Shown here one piece after another: positions 1-10,036 of a stretch of DNA of 64,000 bases. The stretch covers positions 2,825,550-2,889,549 of the forward strand of contig NC_090622.1 in assembly GCF_004359215.1 (NCBI RefSeq). The letters run 5' to 3'. Position 1 is the first letter of the stretch; each line of letters begins with the position of its first letter. Under the pieces are notes generated by a model. It was not told the origin of the DNA, made no database searches, and saw nothing but the letters and a program-made list of their open reading frames with translations. Source of the stretch: Bremia lactucae. Lineage: Eukaryota > Oomycota > Peronosporomycetes > Peronosporales > Peronosporaceae. A program made the position numbers and the translations under genes.

Positions 1-381
1 AATATTTGGAGAACATTACTTTATATAGTAATATTCAGAATTCTTATCCATAAATAGGTGTAGACCATTATACCTATTTATTCCGCAGACTAATCAGCTG
101 TAGGAGTAATCAAAGAGAGAGTTACAGATAAGATAGAGATAAAAATTCATTTACATGTTTAGTATTAAAATATAATTAAGTTAGCATTTACAAAGATAGA
201 ACAAGAGACACTTAATTATATTTAATACAGTTTTATTTTACCCTCCTAAGCTAGTTACCTTAAGAGAAGTCTTCCTCTGCACGTACTTGTGTACGTGAAA
301 TAACGTAGGGCACCACTCGCAACTGAAGCAGTGCGAAGTGGACTTGTACTAAAGCAGTACAAGTCGTAGTGCCCCGTTACA
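1..381 (+). repeat. LTR family 1, partial copy (a), cut by window edge
   Basis: The segment ends in CCCCGTTACA, the terminal motif shared by the LTRs at 9608-10036 and 14567-14995. It carries the same internal order: a pyrimidine-rich TAGACCATTATACC block, a CCGC box, CTCTGCACGTAC, and a CACTCGCA...GTGCGAAGTGG near-palindrome. Middle parts differ from the 9608 copy but resemble the minus-oriented copy at 55536-55896, so this is a diverged subfamily. No internal region of an element follows; host-like sequence and then a GH12-like gene do. It is a solo or truncated LTR. Confidence 0.75.
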
Positions 382-383
382 TT

Positions 384-660
384 TGGTAGCTAAAACTTAT
401 TAGCTACTTAGAGCCATCCTATGCACGTCATGTATGTGAAGTTATCGAAGCACCTCACCTTCACTGCAATCAGTGTAAATGGGCTGAACACTCTCACAGA
501 TCGTAGCATAAGCCTTAGGAAGGCACAACACGTTTCAGATCTCGATCTGGTGGCACCCGCGCGTATTATCAATATTATATGGATTTTAATGATACCACCT
601 ATTTCTAAATACAAAGAGGGTTTTTTACCCATGATGTAAAAGAAATGCCAGCCAAAGTAT
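384..660 (+). repeat. R3 repeat fragment (LTR-like)
   Basis: A piece with TAGCTA...TTAGCTAC, then TGCACG...GTGAAGTTATCGAAGCACC, then ATCAGTGT. A similar piece lies at 15097-15215, and a reverse-complement relative at 56368-56485. Its right part (GCCTTAGGAAGGCA...CCCATGATGT) resembles 58235-58455. These are dispersed repeats, probably LTR scraps of another Gypsy family. No coding potential was recognised. Confidence 0.5.
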
Positions 661-1732
661 AGGTAAAAGCTCATCTAATCTTTGGCAAGTGAAGTTTATG
701 TTTAAAGAAGGTTGCTTCCCGTTGCGTTGGGTAGGGACTGCAAAGCTACGAGTACTCAGCATCCGAAAATTTTGCGGGGCACGCGACGGATAATGCAGTA
801 TTTTTATCATACGTAAGGGCATGCGATGGATAGTGCTGTTTTTCTCATACCGATGGAGACGCAAGTTACAAGGAAAGCATGTTAAATTCAATGGCTAGAA
901 TTCTTAATACGAAGTTTAATAGCTGAAGCGGAGTTTTTGCTGCCACAGCTGGAAGTCTTCGAAGAAAATTGCTAGCACATATAGGAAACACTGACAGATG
1001 AGGCAGCAGTTGTGCTTAAAGTATTTTTCAGACGGCTTTTGGTTATTATCTTGAAAGGGCCATTGCCTTTTTTTCTGTCGCGTCGAAAGAATTTGATCAG
1101 CCGTCCGAACGAAGACGAAGGCTGAGCGTCACCGCTGTCCATATCTTCTGACGGAGTGATCAAATGACGACGGGAAAATGTGACGGATATTAAAGAAATT
1201 CTACGTGGAATGGCGTTCCATCGAGTGAGCTAAAAACCAGTTTGTCAAAAAGCGAAAATGGGCACAGCTGCCGAGAGGAGGAAATTTGCCTTTTTGTTTT
1301 GTTCGGCAGATTTCTATCCACTGTCAGAAATCTGTGGTGTACTGCAAAACAAATGAGCCACTTTTTTGAGATTTAATAGCATCTTTCTCCTAATAGTTTG
1401 TAATACACGAACTGGAAATGAGTTGACGTGGGAAATTAGCCTAAGAGATTTCACCAAAGGCAAATTCAAGTAATGAATCGAATTTGAGAGGGTTTTGTTA
1501 GTGGAAGGCACAAGAGCTGTCTACAATAAAACAACGCTTTCTTCCGATTTGAATCCTTTACCGGTAGCGTTGCATAGAATCTGGTGTAGCCTGAATTGAC
1601 AGTATTAAATCTCATCCTTCTGACAATGAGACACTTCATTCACACAATTAATGTAAGAAATGTCGTCACGTGCTGAATATCGGTAATTTAAAAGAAAAAC
1701 TAGTATCAAGGGATTGCCTCGCTTCCAGTCGA
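661..1732. other. Intergenic stretch without a supported gene
   Basis: Only short unsupported ORFs occur here. A 63-codon minus-strand frame at 972-1163 is lysine/arginine-rich in its middle but shows no signal peptide and no RXLR or LFLAK motif. I see nothing else to annotate before the initiator-like element near 1733. Confidence 0.5.
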
Positions 1733-1753
1733 CCTCATTAAATAATTCACTCC
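1733..1753 (+). promoter_or_regulatory. Initiator-like element upstream of the GH12-like gene
   Basis: CTCATTAAATAATTCACTCC lies about 25 nt before the chosen ATG at 1777. Oomycete core promoters often carry a TCATT-type initiator followed by an A/T-rich flanking element, and this matches loosely. The position favours 1777 rather than 1714 as the start codon. The function is inferred. Confidence 0.35.
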
Positions 1754-1776
1754 GCTTCCGTCAACTTATTATTAAG

Positions 1777-2550
1777 ATGAAGCTAATCATTTGTAGTGCG
1801 ATTGTCCTTGCCGTGTCAGCGCTGTCGGGGCAGAATGAGAGAGTTTGCGAACCGACCCCTGTTTATCTTGACCCCTACTACGTCATTGACGAAAAGCATA
1901 CCGAGAAATCTATGTGCACGACCACCAAATTTTTAACGAATTCGATCGCATGGAATACGACATTTACCGTTGCGAATGACGACCTGAGCGTCGTGAAGAG
2001 CTATGTAAGGGCTCAGCTAGTCTTGAAAGATTTACAGATCGCATCGATCCAGTCGATACCGGCAACGATCTCACACGCGTACACTGGCGAGTCCTTTGTG
2101 TCTACTGTCGTGCTGGACATGTACATCGGCACGAAGTCAGATACAACTACGATGTCACAAGTCACTTCTATGACAAAAGAAACTTCAATGATCCACTTAC
2201 CGAGTCCTTCGATTCGAATCTTGGTGGTTCTGGCCACTTATGGCAATGGGAGTCTAACTTGGCTTGTAACAAAGCTTCTTACCGTCCAGATTGGAAACGA
2301 CAAGTTTGACTTGTATGAAGGGTATCTGGATGGATTCACAGTCTATACGTTCGTCATTTATACGGGCACCAAGGCGTTTAATGGAGATTTGATCGAATTT
2401 ATCAAACGACTCCCTCAAGGAAAGACCATTGACGAATCACAATATTTATTCTCTGTTCAAGGAGGCAGTCAGATCTTTTGCGGTACCAATGCCATGTATG
2501 AAGCCACTGAATTCATGGTAGACTACAAAGTGAAGACGTTGGCTATGTAA
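1777..2550 (+). CDS. Secreted GH12 (xyloglucanase XEG1/XLP1-like) protein, probably catalytically dead
   Basis: A 257-residue protein. The start at 1777 is preferred over the in-frame 1714 because it places a hydrophobic signal peptide (MKLIICSAIVLAVSALSG) at the N terminus. After it come family features of glycoside hydrolase 12: a CTT...NSIAWNTTF segment, VKSY...QL, an IPATISHAYTG strand, the VYTFV strand and a C-terminal GGSQIFCGTNA segment. Active GH12 enzymes cut xyloglucan or beta-1,4-glucan in the plant apoplast with two Glu residues, one in the strand before the YGN loop and one in the C-terminal GT-E-PF-type motif. Here those aligned positions are Arg147 and Gln232. Residues about 117-145 are Ser/Thr/Met-rich and align poorly. 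Family membership is clear. The missing catalytic pair is read directly from the sequence; a decoy or inhibitor-trap role, as known for PsXLP1 of Phytophthora sojae, is inference. A decaying paralogue is the alternative, but the full-length open frame argues against it. Confidence 0.8.
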   Translation: MKLIICSAIVLAVSALSGQNERVCEPTPVYLDPYYVIDEKHTEKSMCTTTKFLTNSIAWNTTFTVANDDLSVVKSYVRAQLVLKDLQIASIQSIPATISHAYTGESFVSTVVLDMYIGTKSDTTTMSQVTSMTKETSMIHLPSPSIRILVVLATYGNGSLTWLVTKLLTVQIGNDKFDLYEGYLDGFTVYTFVIYTGTKAFNGDLIEFIKRLPQGKTIDESQYLFSVQGGSQIFCGTNAMYEATEFMVDYKVKTLAM

Positions 2551-3720
2551 TGCTCGTGAAGCCTCAATGTCATTGTTTGAAACTTTTCTATCTTGTTCAA
2601 AGGATAAATTGTAGTCATTGTCCGAGTATTGCCTTTGCATGAATCGAATCACTCCGCACTACTCACTACTTTCTTTTTGTGCCGTATACCTGTGACCTAA
2701 GTGTTTATGTGCTACACCAAAGATAATACCTTTCCAGCTCAATACCAGCGTTGTGGTAGATATATTTTTTCTAGCAAGACCATTGCATTTCTACTTTTTG
2801 TGCCATGTCAATAAGTATTGTTTGACTTGAAATATCTTATTAATAAATTTATTCTGCAGTCTTTCGTGGGAATCGAACTACACACTTTCGGACGAGTGCC
2901 TCCGGATGAAATCTTTTATCTTGTTTAGTCACTATTAAATCATCAGTGCTTTTTAGTGCATCCACTCTCGCAATCGTCTCCTAAGTTTCTTTTGAAGCTG
3001 CCATCTTTTTGATTAAGCAGACCTGGTTTGCGCCGTGAGGTACCTTGTAAGCAAAATCTATTTTACAGCGCGTTTCCATTCTCGCCAGAAGTTTAGAATG
3101 AATTGCGTTTCGTAATCATTTTGAAGTGTCTCAAGCTGTCACTTAGAGGCGAGTTGATTAAGTTTTTCATGCAAATGCAACCGAATTTTAAGTATGTTTA
3201 ACAGCATCAGTAAGAAACACAAAACTGATATTTGAATGAAAAGTATAAGAATAAAGAATTATCGAATCTTGTGTTTAATTAATGCAAATTATAAGAAAAT
3301 ATATTCGATTAAATAAATTAAGTAAATAAAAAAATAAACAAATCAAATAAATTTATAAATACGGAGCATTAAAAACCCTTAAAAGGCTTTATCAAAACTA
3401 AATAATACATTATCGTTTGCAATACGAAAAGAAAATTGCGTATTCGTTGTAAGGCCTCAAATTAATGCTTGATGATTGGTGGTGATATATACACGTAAAC
3501 AAGTTTCAAATTTAATTACTCATTTGATTAAGGGACATATGAACGGAGGACCCATTTTGGTTAACGACACCCCACAAGTAAATTTAAAGTGAATATTGTC
3601 CAACCAGAATAAATGTCACTGCTTCCGCTACACGCTTTCAAGCAACGCATTTGAAGCAACGCATTTCACGCTTTGCGCAAAACGCTGTCCCTTGACCTTA
3701 TTTGACAGGTTCCAAGTATG
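2551..3720. other. AT-rich intergenic stretch with a tRNA-like fragment
   Basis: No gene is supported. On the minus strand 2862-2937 carries a box-B-like GTTCGATTC and GGAGGCACTCGTCCGA, which recalls a degenerate tRNA-derived SINE. No T-stem pairing or acceptor stem forms. A short tandem of AAGCAACGCATTT occurs near 3641-3670. Confidence 0.35.
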
Positions 3721-3724
3721 GAGT

Positions 3725-4135
3725 TTAGTGCCCTAATAATGGTGAGTGCCATTGAAATAAAACGCGTAGTGAAATTTCACTACACGTTGAAAGATTTACA
3801 GTACGAGGATGAATTTCATCGTCCTGAATTTGGATGGCAAATTCGATGTCATCCTAAGTGTACCTTGGCTCAGAAAATATAAGCCAAGGGTCAGCTGGCA
3901 GGACTGATCCGTAAAGATGCCTGCCACCTGTTCATCAAATGGCCATCTGATGAACGTCTTGGAGCGTCTACAAGAGTGTGGATGTACTACGAGAGAGTGC
4001 GATGGCCTCACTTGTGGCACGGTCGTTAGCACGACTGCACAAGATCACAGTGTGATTATTAATCATCAGCTGCCGGCGACTGTGCGAATGCACAGGCAGC
4101 GCCGAAGGTCCACCACTCGAACAAGTCGAGTGGAT
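3725..4135 (+). pseudogene. Gypsy A: C-terminal half of retropepsin and linker
   Basis: Two frames joined by a small indel near 3812 read KRVVKFHYTL..LQYEDEF and then IVLNLDGKFDVILSVPWLRKYKPRVSW. These are the C-terminal strands of a Gypsy aspartic protease. A Cys-rich linker follows (ECGCTTRECDGLTCGTVVSTTAQ). The active-site DCGA part is absent here but is present in Gypsy C at about 13260. Confidence 0.7.
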
Positions 4136-4464
4136 TGAGAGATGAATGTACGCCTAGCGGGCGACATTCAAGGAAGATACCGGTTGTCCAAAATGGACAA
4201 CACGATGATCCTAGGTCGAGTAGAGAGTCGACTGCACAGGACCCGACGGTGATAGCGCAATCACAGTCGGAAGACGTTGAGGGAATAAGCCCCCACGTTT
4301 TTGAGGAGAAATCTCCTCCCATATTCAGTGCTGAAGTGACTAGATTTTAGCATCCCGAAAGATTAATCCCTCGGCAGCCTGTGGATAAATCCCAGGAAGA
4401 ACCGAGACATTGAATGTCTTGGTTAATGACGGATCAAGAGTAGCCGCTTATACTCTCAATCTGT

Positions 4465-5569
4465 ATGCCTTTGAAGTTAACCTCGGAGATAATTCAATTA
4501 CCAACCCTAGAACGTAAGCGGTTCTTAAGAGATCTGCATGGTGGTAAAATCAAGCAGCTCTGCGTACTCGTCACAAAGGACGAATACGTAACCGATATTC
4601 AGTCAGCGGTCATTTTTGCAGAGAACGAACGGGTTCTCAGCAGCTCATCGATGGATGAAAGTGTCCTCAATGTGACGACTCTGATTGAGAGATATACTGC
4701 TCAATCCTGGGAGTCACTTAAGTCAAATCTTTTATACAAGAATTTGATTAAATTCAGGGATGTATTCACTGAAGCAGTTCAATGCGAGTTGCCTAAGGAA
4801 AAAGACATTCGAGGTGAGATCGAGCTCAACCGGGCTCGAAGTACTGTGTCATGAAGCAGTGGCCATTCCCTCGTGAACAAGTACTTGCGATCGATAAATT
4901 CTTTACCGATCGATTAAAAGCGGGCCATGTGAGGGAGTTAAACTCCCCGCATAGCTCTCCGATCTTCTGTGTGCGAAAGGCCACAGGAGGGTAGCGGATA
5001 GTGCACGCATTCAACAAACTGAATGCTGCAACAGTACCGGCTCAAACGCCGATACCGAGAAAACACGTAATCATAGACGGTATGTCTAAGAGTACTACTT
5101 TTCTTCTATGGATCTGATAAATGGGTTCTATCAAATCCTTATGCGTGTGCGAAACATCCCGTACACAGCAGGGAGCACTCCCAGTGGGATGCTCTGGGAA
5201 TGGCTAGTAATGCCTCAGGGGCTTAGTAACGCCCCTGCAACATTTTACAGATGTGTAATAAATCTGTTGAGACCGGAGCGAGAATTCGCACCGAGATACT
5301 TTGACGATGTATTCGTCCATAGCCGGGCCAGGGACGGTAAGACGGACGTGGAAGTTCACAAAACTCACGTTCGTCAGTTTCTTACACTTATGCGAAAACA
5401 TAAGTTGTATGCAAATCTCAAGAAGTGTATATTCGCTGCAAGCGAAATACCACTTCTTGGATGCATCGTTGGTAAACACGGCGTGCGCCCTGATCCCGAA
5501 AATATCAAGGCAATCACCGACTGGCCAGTTCCAGTCGATGTCAAGGGACTAGAAAGTTCCTTGGTTTAG
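4465..5569 (+). pseudogene. Gypsy A: reverse transcriptase
   Basis: 4465-4854 encodes the approach to RT, ending FRDVFTEAVQCELPKEK. A frameshift follows at about 4830-4860, then PREQVLAIDKFF, IVHAFNKLNAATVPAQTPIPRK, and from 5108 the palm: MDLINGFYQILM, TPSGMLWEWLVMPQGLSNAP, and the catalytic YFDD in FAPRYFDDVFVHSR. The thumb/connection LLGCIVGKHGVRPDPENIKA ends at a stop at 5567-5569. The order and motifs are those of Ty3/Gypsy RT. At least two frame breaks rule out a working enzyme. Confidence 0.85.
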
Positions 5570-6150
5570 CGGCGTTCTTGCACAAGTACTCTCGCAATTA
5601 TGCCGAGATGACAGTTTATCTCTCTCGTCTCTTAAAAAAGACGAGACAAGGCTATGGAATGCCGATTGTCAGCGTTCTTTTGAAGGTATCACGCAAAGCT
5701 TGATGCAATCGCCCATCTTGGCGATTGCAGATCAAGACAGACCATTCCATACGGTCTGTGGCGCCAGCGATTTCGCAATCGGCTGCGCGTTAATGCACTA
5801 CATTACGGACGGCGCGGAGCGCGTCGTCTTTTACCAATCGCGTTAGCTACAACCAACTGAACGCAAATACCCAGTGCATGACAAGAATTTCCTTGCCATG
5901 AAATATGCACTGGCTAAATTTAGGGTCTATCTCCTCGGAGATAGACCGTTTATCGTATATACGGACCATGCGTGATTACGCACGGCCGTAAATAGTCTAC
6001 ACCTCTCGCAAAGAATGGCGAGGTGGCTATCTTTATTCGCGGAGTATAATTTCTCCGTAAAATATAAACCAGGATGACTTAATAACGTCGATCATGCGCT
6101 ATCACGCCGATCCGATCTCGAGCCGGTTGCGCATTCCAACAGTTAAAACA
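5570..6150 (+). pseudogene. Gypsy A: RNase H region
   Basis: Conceptual translation with frame changes gives SPILAIADQDRPFHTVC, ASDFAIGCAL, KYPVHDKNFLAMKYALAKFRVYLLGDRPFIVYTDHA, QRMARWLSLFAEYNFSVKYKPG and a degenerate ALSRRSDLEP end. This is the usual Gypsy RNase H with the DAS motif reduced to GAS. Stops occur after YQSR, TDHA and KPG. Confidence 0.8.
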
Positions 6151-6419
6151 ATCTCACTGTTGCAAAACTCATTTCAAGTGCTCCGTCATCAACCTTGTTT
6201 AATGACATAAAGAAAGCCTACGCAGAAGATAATAATCTTCTGCATTTAATGGAACACAGACGAATCCATCCGATAAATCCCTCAAAGATTTACCGGCTAT
6301 ATATCGATTGTCATCAGATCAATACCCAACACGCAACGAATTATTGTATTACGCAGCCGTTGCCGGCGACACTCCGTGTCGTCGTCCCAACTCACAATGA
6401 TTTGCGCTTGCACTCAATG

Positions 6420-7330
6420 TATTAGTGTCACGAAGCACCAACAAGTGGGCATCGTGGACGTGAGAGAACTTATCTAACAGTAGCTCGCGATTTTTACTGG
6501 CCCCGCCAGTATCAGTTCGTGCGCAAGTACATTCGTGCTTTCGAGGTATGTCAACGGGTGAAGCCTAGCCCTTCATCTCGTGCACCTCTTAACCATCTAC
6601 CTCTTCCGGCCGAGTGTTGGCAGTCCGTATCTGCAGTGCGTGATCCCTTTGTCGCCTTATGTTAAAACAATTCTCTCCGCAAATTTAGCTATGACCTAAT
6701 TCTGTGACAGCGGTTTTCACTTTGTCTTTTATGAGTTAAAAAGTTCTTAAAATGTAAGCAAATCAATCTTGGAGCCAAAAAATATATTTCTCTAATAATT
6801 ATCTAATATTAAATAGGCTTAAGATGATCACAAGAATCCTTTTTTTTTGCAGACAAATTCAGCAAGATGGTACATCCTGCTGCAGTACCAGAGTCGATCA
6901 CGGCTCTGAGTTGTTCTCGTGTCATTACGACACGGTATTTGAACTCCATTTATTATCGGAAAAAAGGACTTGAACCTTTGATCTTCTGTTCCCAAAACAA
7001 ATACTGAACCTTCTCGTCCAATATAAATAAAGATAGATATGACATAAATCGGGATATACGGCGGAGTTTTGGCAATCCGTGTTCCGATCTCTCGGAACAC
7101 GGCTGACTTTGTCAACTTCTGATCATCCAGAGACAGACGGTCAGACAGAACGCGTAAATCGCGTCTTCGAAGAGATACTTCGAGGTTACGTCCAATCGTA
7201 TCCAAATTAAGGCGAGTTTTTGCCGATGATCGAATTCGCCATCAATAATTCGGTGCATGCGTCTACAACGCATACACCGTTCTTCGTGAATGGCTTACGC
7301 CTCCACGTTTACCCACCCAATTAGAGGGAT
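6420..7330 (+). pseudogene. Gypsy A: integrase with two insertions
   Basis: The HH-CC zinc domain reads HEAPTSGHRGRERTYL.VARDFYWPRQYQF..YIRAFEVCQRVKP. The core is interrupted at about 6662 by roughly 190 nt of AT-rich sequence ending in T9-GCAG, then resumes with KFSKMVHPAAVPESIT at about 6850. A second break at about 6948 contains a tRNA-like fragment. The core resumes as FWQSVFRSLGTRLT and DHPETDGQTERVNRVFEEIL, including the catalytic Glu region, followed by EFAINNSVHASTTHTPFFVNGLR. Confidence 0.75.
6956..7005 (-). other. tRNA-Pro(UGG)-like 3' fragment
   Basis: On the minus strand the segment folds as an anticodon arm (TTTGT stem, loop TTTGGGA with anticodon TGG, ACAGA stem), a five-base variable region AGATC, a perfect T arm (AAAGG-TTCAAGT-CCTTT) and a 3' acceptor half TTTTCCG plus discriminator A. 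The D arm and the 5' acceptor half are missing. AT-richness suggests a mitochondrial origin (NUMT), but that is inference. It is not a functional tRNA gene. Confidence 0.5.
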
Positions 7331-7690
7331 CCTCTAGTTTAAGGGGGGTGGACTCGCACGAGCAAAACCATTTCTGGCTCATGCTCATCACGCGCCGAAG
7401 TTAACAACATCGCGAATGATGTCGATGTCGAAGCAAGCGACATCAAAGATGAGAAAGATCTCATATCAGTGCGCACAAAGCGCACTGGAAAGACAAAACA
7501 AATGCGTCAGCAGAGGCATTTCTGCTAAATTGAGAACTAGTAATCCGTTAAGTACAGGATTCTTTTGCTAATGCAGTGCACCGTCAGAAACAGAACGCAG
7601 ACAAACATGGAAGAACAAATGTTATTTCATTTAAAGTTAATATCCTAGGACTACTCTCTACGGTAAACTTACTTAAGCGTGTAGTCACTA

Positions 7691-8503
7691 ATGTGGGTGG
7701 GTAGCAGTAGACTACTACCCAAGTTTATTGGGCCTTTCCGTGTACTGCATCGCAGAAGCAATGCGCATACAATAGAATTGCCACGTAGGATGCGAACGCA
7801 TCCTACATTTTACGTTGGTCGGCTCCGACGTACCATCAGTACGCGGTGGTTTCCTAAGACGGATCTGATCACCCTATTCAAGATCCCTAAAAAAATCGTG
7901 TGGTCACGTACCAGAATCTCATGCTGAATCTGGAGATTTTCATATCGGGTCCGAAGATCCTCGAAACCGCGATGAGCTGACGACAGCTCATCACGTAAAG
8001 CATGATTTTTCCGCTCGTACTATAACATGGAGTACGCACTCTTCGAACGGTCTCGAACCGTTCGATACGGTGAGTCTGCGGAGTCTGCACAAACGAGGGA
8101 CCCTTACCGCGCTCGCGATCAAGTCCCTAGTCTACATCATGGAGGAACCGATCGAGTTTGTCGATCTTCGACTCTAGATCCGACACATGGGTCGGATCTA
8201 ATTTTCTCTCGTCCACCACAATCATTGTTGGATTCCCACGGTGTTCACCGTTTCCTTGTGGAACGTATCCAAAACCACCGTGATGTAAAGGGCCAGCGAA
8301 CGAGTTATCTTGTTCGCTGGCGCGGTTATCCACCTTCACATGACAGCTGGGAGCCTCGTTCTAAGCTGATTGTTGACGTTGAGGGCCTTGTCCGTCAGTA
8401 TAACGATACCCGTCCGATGGATCAGAAGGCCCATCGAAAACCACGCGCCCATGGTACTTGTAAATCGATTGCAGAACGTCAATCGCATCGCGCATCTCGT
8501 TAG
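7691..8503 (+). pseudogene. Gypsy A: post-integrase segment and chromodomain
   Basis: 7691-7860 reads SSRLLPKFIGPFRVLHR..AHTIELPRRMRTHPTFYVGRLR, the usual segment after the integrase. 8230-8400 reads HRFLVERIQNHRDV, SYLVRWRGYPPSHDSWEP and LVRQYND, a chromodomain with its aromatic residues and the WEP signature. Chromodomains guide chromovirus integration to histone-marked chromatin. The two parts lie in different frames with stops between them. Confidence 0.85.
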
Positions 8504-9530
8504 AGATGCGAGCCCTTCCCCAGGGCGAATAAAGGTAGTAGATATTCCGTTTTACTCGCTTCGTGTTGTCAACACGACACGGACAGGGATCACCCCACGT
8601 GAGGCTTGAAAGTCCTGCCTCACGTGACAACCGATGCAATCTATACCTTGCACCGGTTGTAGTTCTTTTCTCAAACTTAATGCGAATCGCATCAGTCCTT
8701 GAAGCCAGGCTTCGCGTCCAATGTCTTTGACATTGCGAATGAACGCGCTCCAGGCTTGCATAAGCGAGACTTTATCTCGCTTATTGTTGCCACTATACCA
8801 TCGATGCTTAAAAAAAGCATCGAGATAAGATCCTCCTCAGCGCGAAAGCTCTTCGCGCTGGGATTAAGGCCATGTAGCTTTGTCGCAATAAACAAGGGAT
8901 AGTTCTTGTGAGGAGTAGCCTCTCCAGACAAGCTATTAATTAGCTGTTCGGGCAAAAGCCACGGCTTCGTCTCAGGGGCAATACGAGACATTTAGTGTCT
9001 ACGATCCCCTGAGTGGTACCCACTGAAGCAAGGGTATCACAAGAACTTTTATTACGATGACTTACGCCATCGTTATCACCACGCACCGAAATATGTGCGG
9101 GTGACGGCACGGGAGACGGTGCTAGCGATGAGATATCATCCTCATCGTCGAAACCGGACATGCTGTAACGAATGCTACCAGCACATCTACTCGAATAAGC
9201 CCTCTCATTCGAAAGCTCATTGTCAGCTGCCTGACGATGATCAGGCGACTGTTCTGTTCTCCCCGAGTCGGCCATTTCGTCCGACTCGTATTCTAGTCGA
9301 CTTCCAAAGAGGGGTCGCATTCACGTGGTGTATCACCACGTGGACCCGCAACATCCAGAGTTGCGGGAGAAGATGACACCACGGCAGACGAAATGTCTGC
9401 CGCAAAAGACAATAATGTGTCGCCCGCGGCTGCATGAACCGCAGCCGAAGGCGCCGCACTATTTGCATTCCGCATGAACTTGTTACCCATGCGATAGAAT
9501 AAAATATGATGGTTCTGACCAATCAACATC
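8370..9530 (-). pseudogene. Antisense coding region near the 3' end of Gypsy A
   Basis: On the strand opposite to pol, between chromodomain and 3' LTR, decayed frames read NSAAPSAAVHAAAGD (from about 9490), a Ser/Pro/Asp-rich part (8940-9320), IDAFFKHRWY, QAWSAFIRNVKDIGREAWL (8552-8761) and HRLSREAGLSSL followed by WGDPCPC (to about 8570). The same blocks (HRWY, QAW.AF...I.DI.R..WL, HRLSREAG, WGDPCPC) are found at 50620-51510 in Gypsy B, again antisense to pol and again between chromodomain and 3' LTR. No known family was recognised. A captured gag-like gene or a host-derived antisense ORF are both possible. Confidence 0.65.
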
Positions 9531-9607
9531 GTTTTTAATAAAGTGGTCTTATAGTGACCACTCTTCCCAATGACAGTCAGAGCGATTGTCGTTTAAGGGA
9601 GGGGTGA

Positions 9608-10036
9608 TGTATCGGGGTGTATCGTTACATGAAATTAACACTTAAAGGTTGTTAATAATATATTATTTAAAAGGTAGATAATATTTAGAGAATATTACTT
9701 TACATGGTAATATTCTAAAAGCTTTTCCATTGGTAGATATAGACCATTATATCTACTTTCTCCGCGGTCCAGTTAGCGCTGGACGCGCGCAAAGAGAAAG
9801 ACAGATAAGACTTTTTGTAACTAGTTTATAATTAAGTTAGTATGAAGTAAATAGAACAGAAGAACTTAATTATATTAATACAGCTATTTAATTAACCCTC
9901 TTTTAAGCAAGAGCTTTAAAAAGAGTCTTCCTCTGCACGTACTAGTGTACGTGAAGTGACGTGATGCACCACTCGCACTGAGGCAGTGCGAAGTGGACTT
10001 GAATTCAACCAGTACAAGTCAGTAGTGCCCGTTACA
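9608..10036 (+). repeat. LTR family 1 copy (b), 3' LTR of Gypsy A
   Basis: A 429-bp unit beginning TGTATCGGGGTGTATCGTTACATG and ending CCCGTTACA. It is preceded by the purine tract AAGGGAGGGG. The minus-oriented copy at 14567-14995 has the same length and closely similar sequence. The two form an inverted pair about 4.5 kb apart. Confidence 0.85.

Larger units (their letters stand above)
3725..10036 (+). mobile_element. Ty3/Gypsy chromovirus A, 5'-truncated and decayed
   Basis: Order on the plus strand: end of aspartic protease (3725-4135), linker and reverse transcriptase (4465-5569), RNase H (5570-6150), zinc-binding and integrase core (6420-7330, twice interrupted), post-integrase segment (7691-7860), chromodomain (8230-8400), an antisense coding region (8370-9530), a polypurine tract AAGGGAGGGG (about 9595-9604) and a 3' LTR (9608-10036). 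Gag and the 5' LTR are missing. Frames shift often and many stops occur, so it is inactive. Confidence 0.85.

Noticed and set aside
972..1163. A small basic minus-strand ORF as a possible effector
   Set aside because: No signal peptide, no RXLR, EER or LXLFLAK motif, and nothing to set it apart from chance.
8127..8339. A minus-strand ORF opposite the chromodomain
   Set aside because: It is the mirror of the plus-strand chromodomain coding sequence and has no homologue in Gypsy B.
1..10036. Pairing the LTR at 1-381 with that at 9608-10036 as the two ends of Gypsy A
   Set aside because: The middle parts of the two LTRs differ strongly, so they are different subfamilies. A host gene also lies between, and the gag region is missing.
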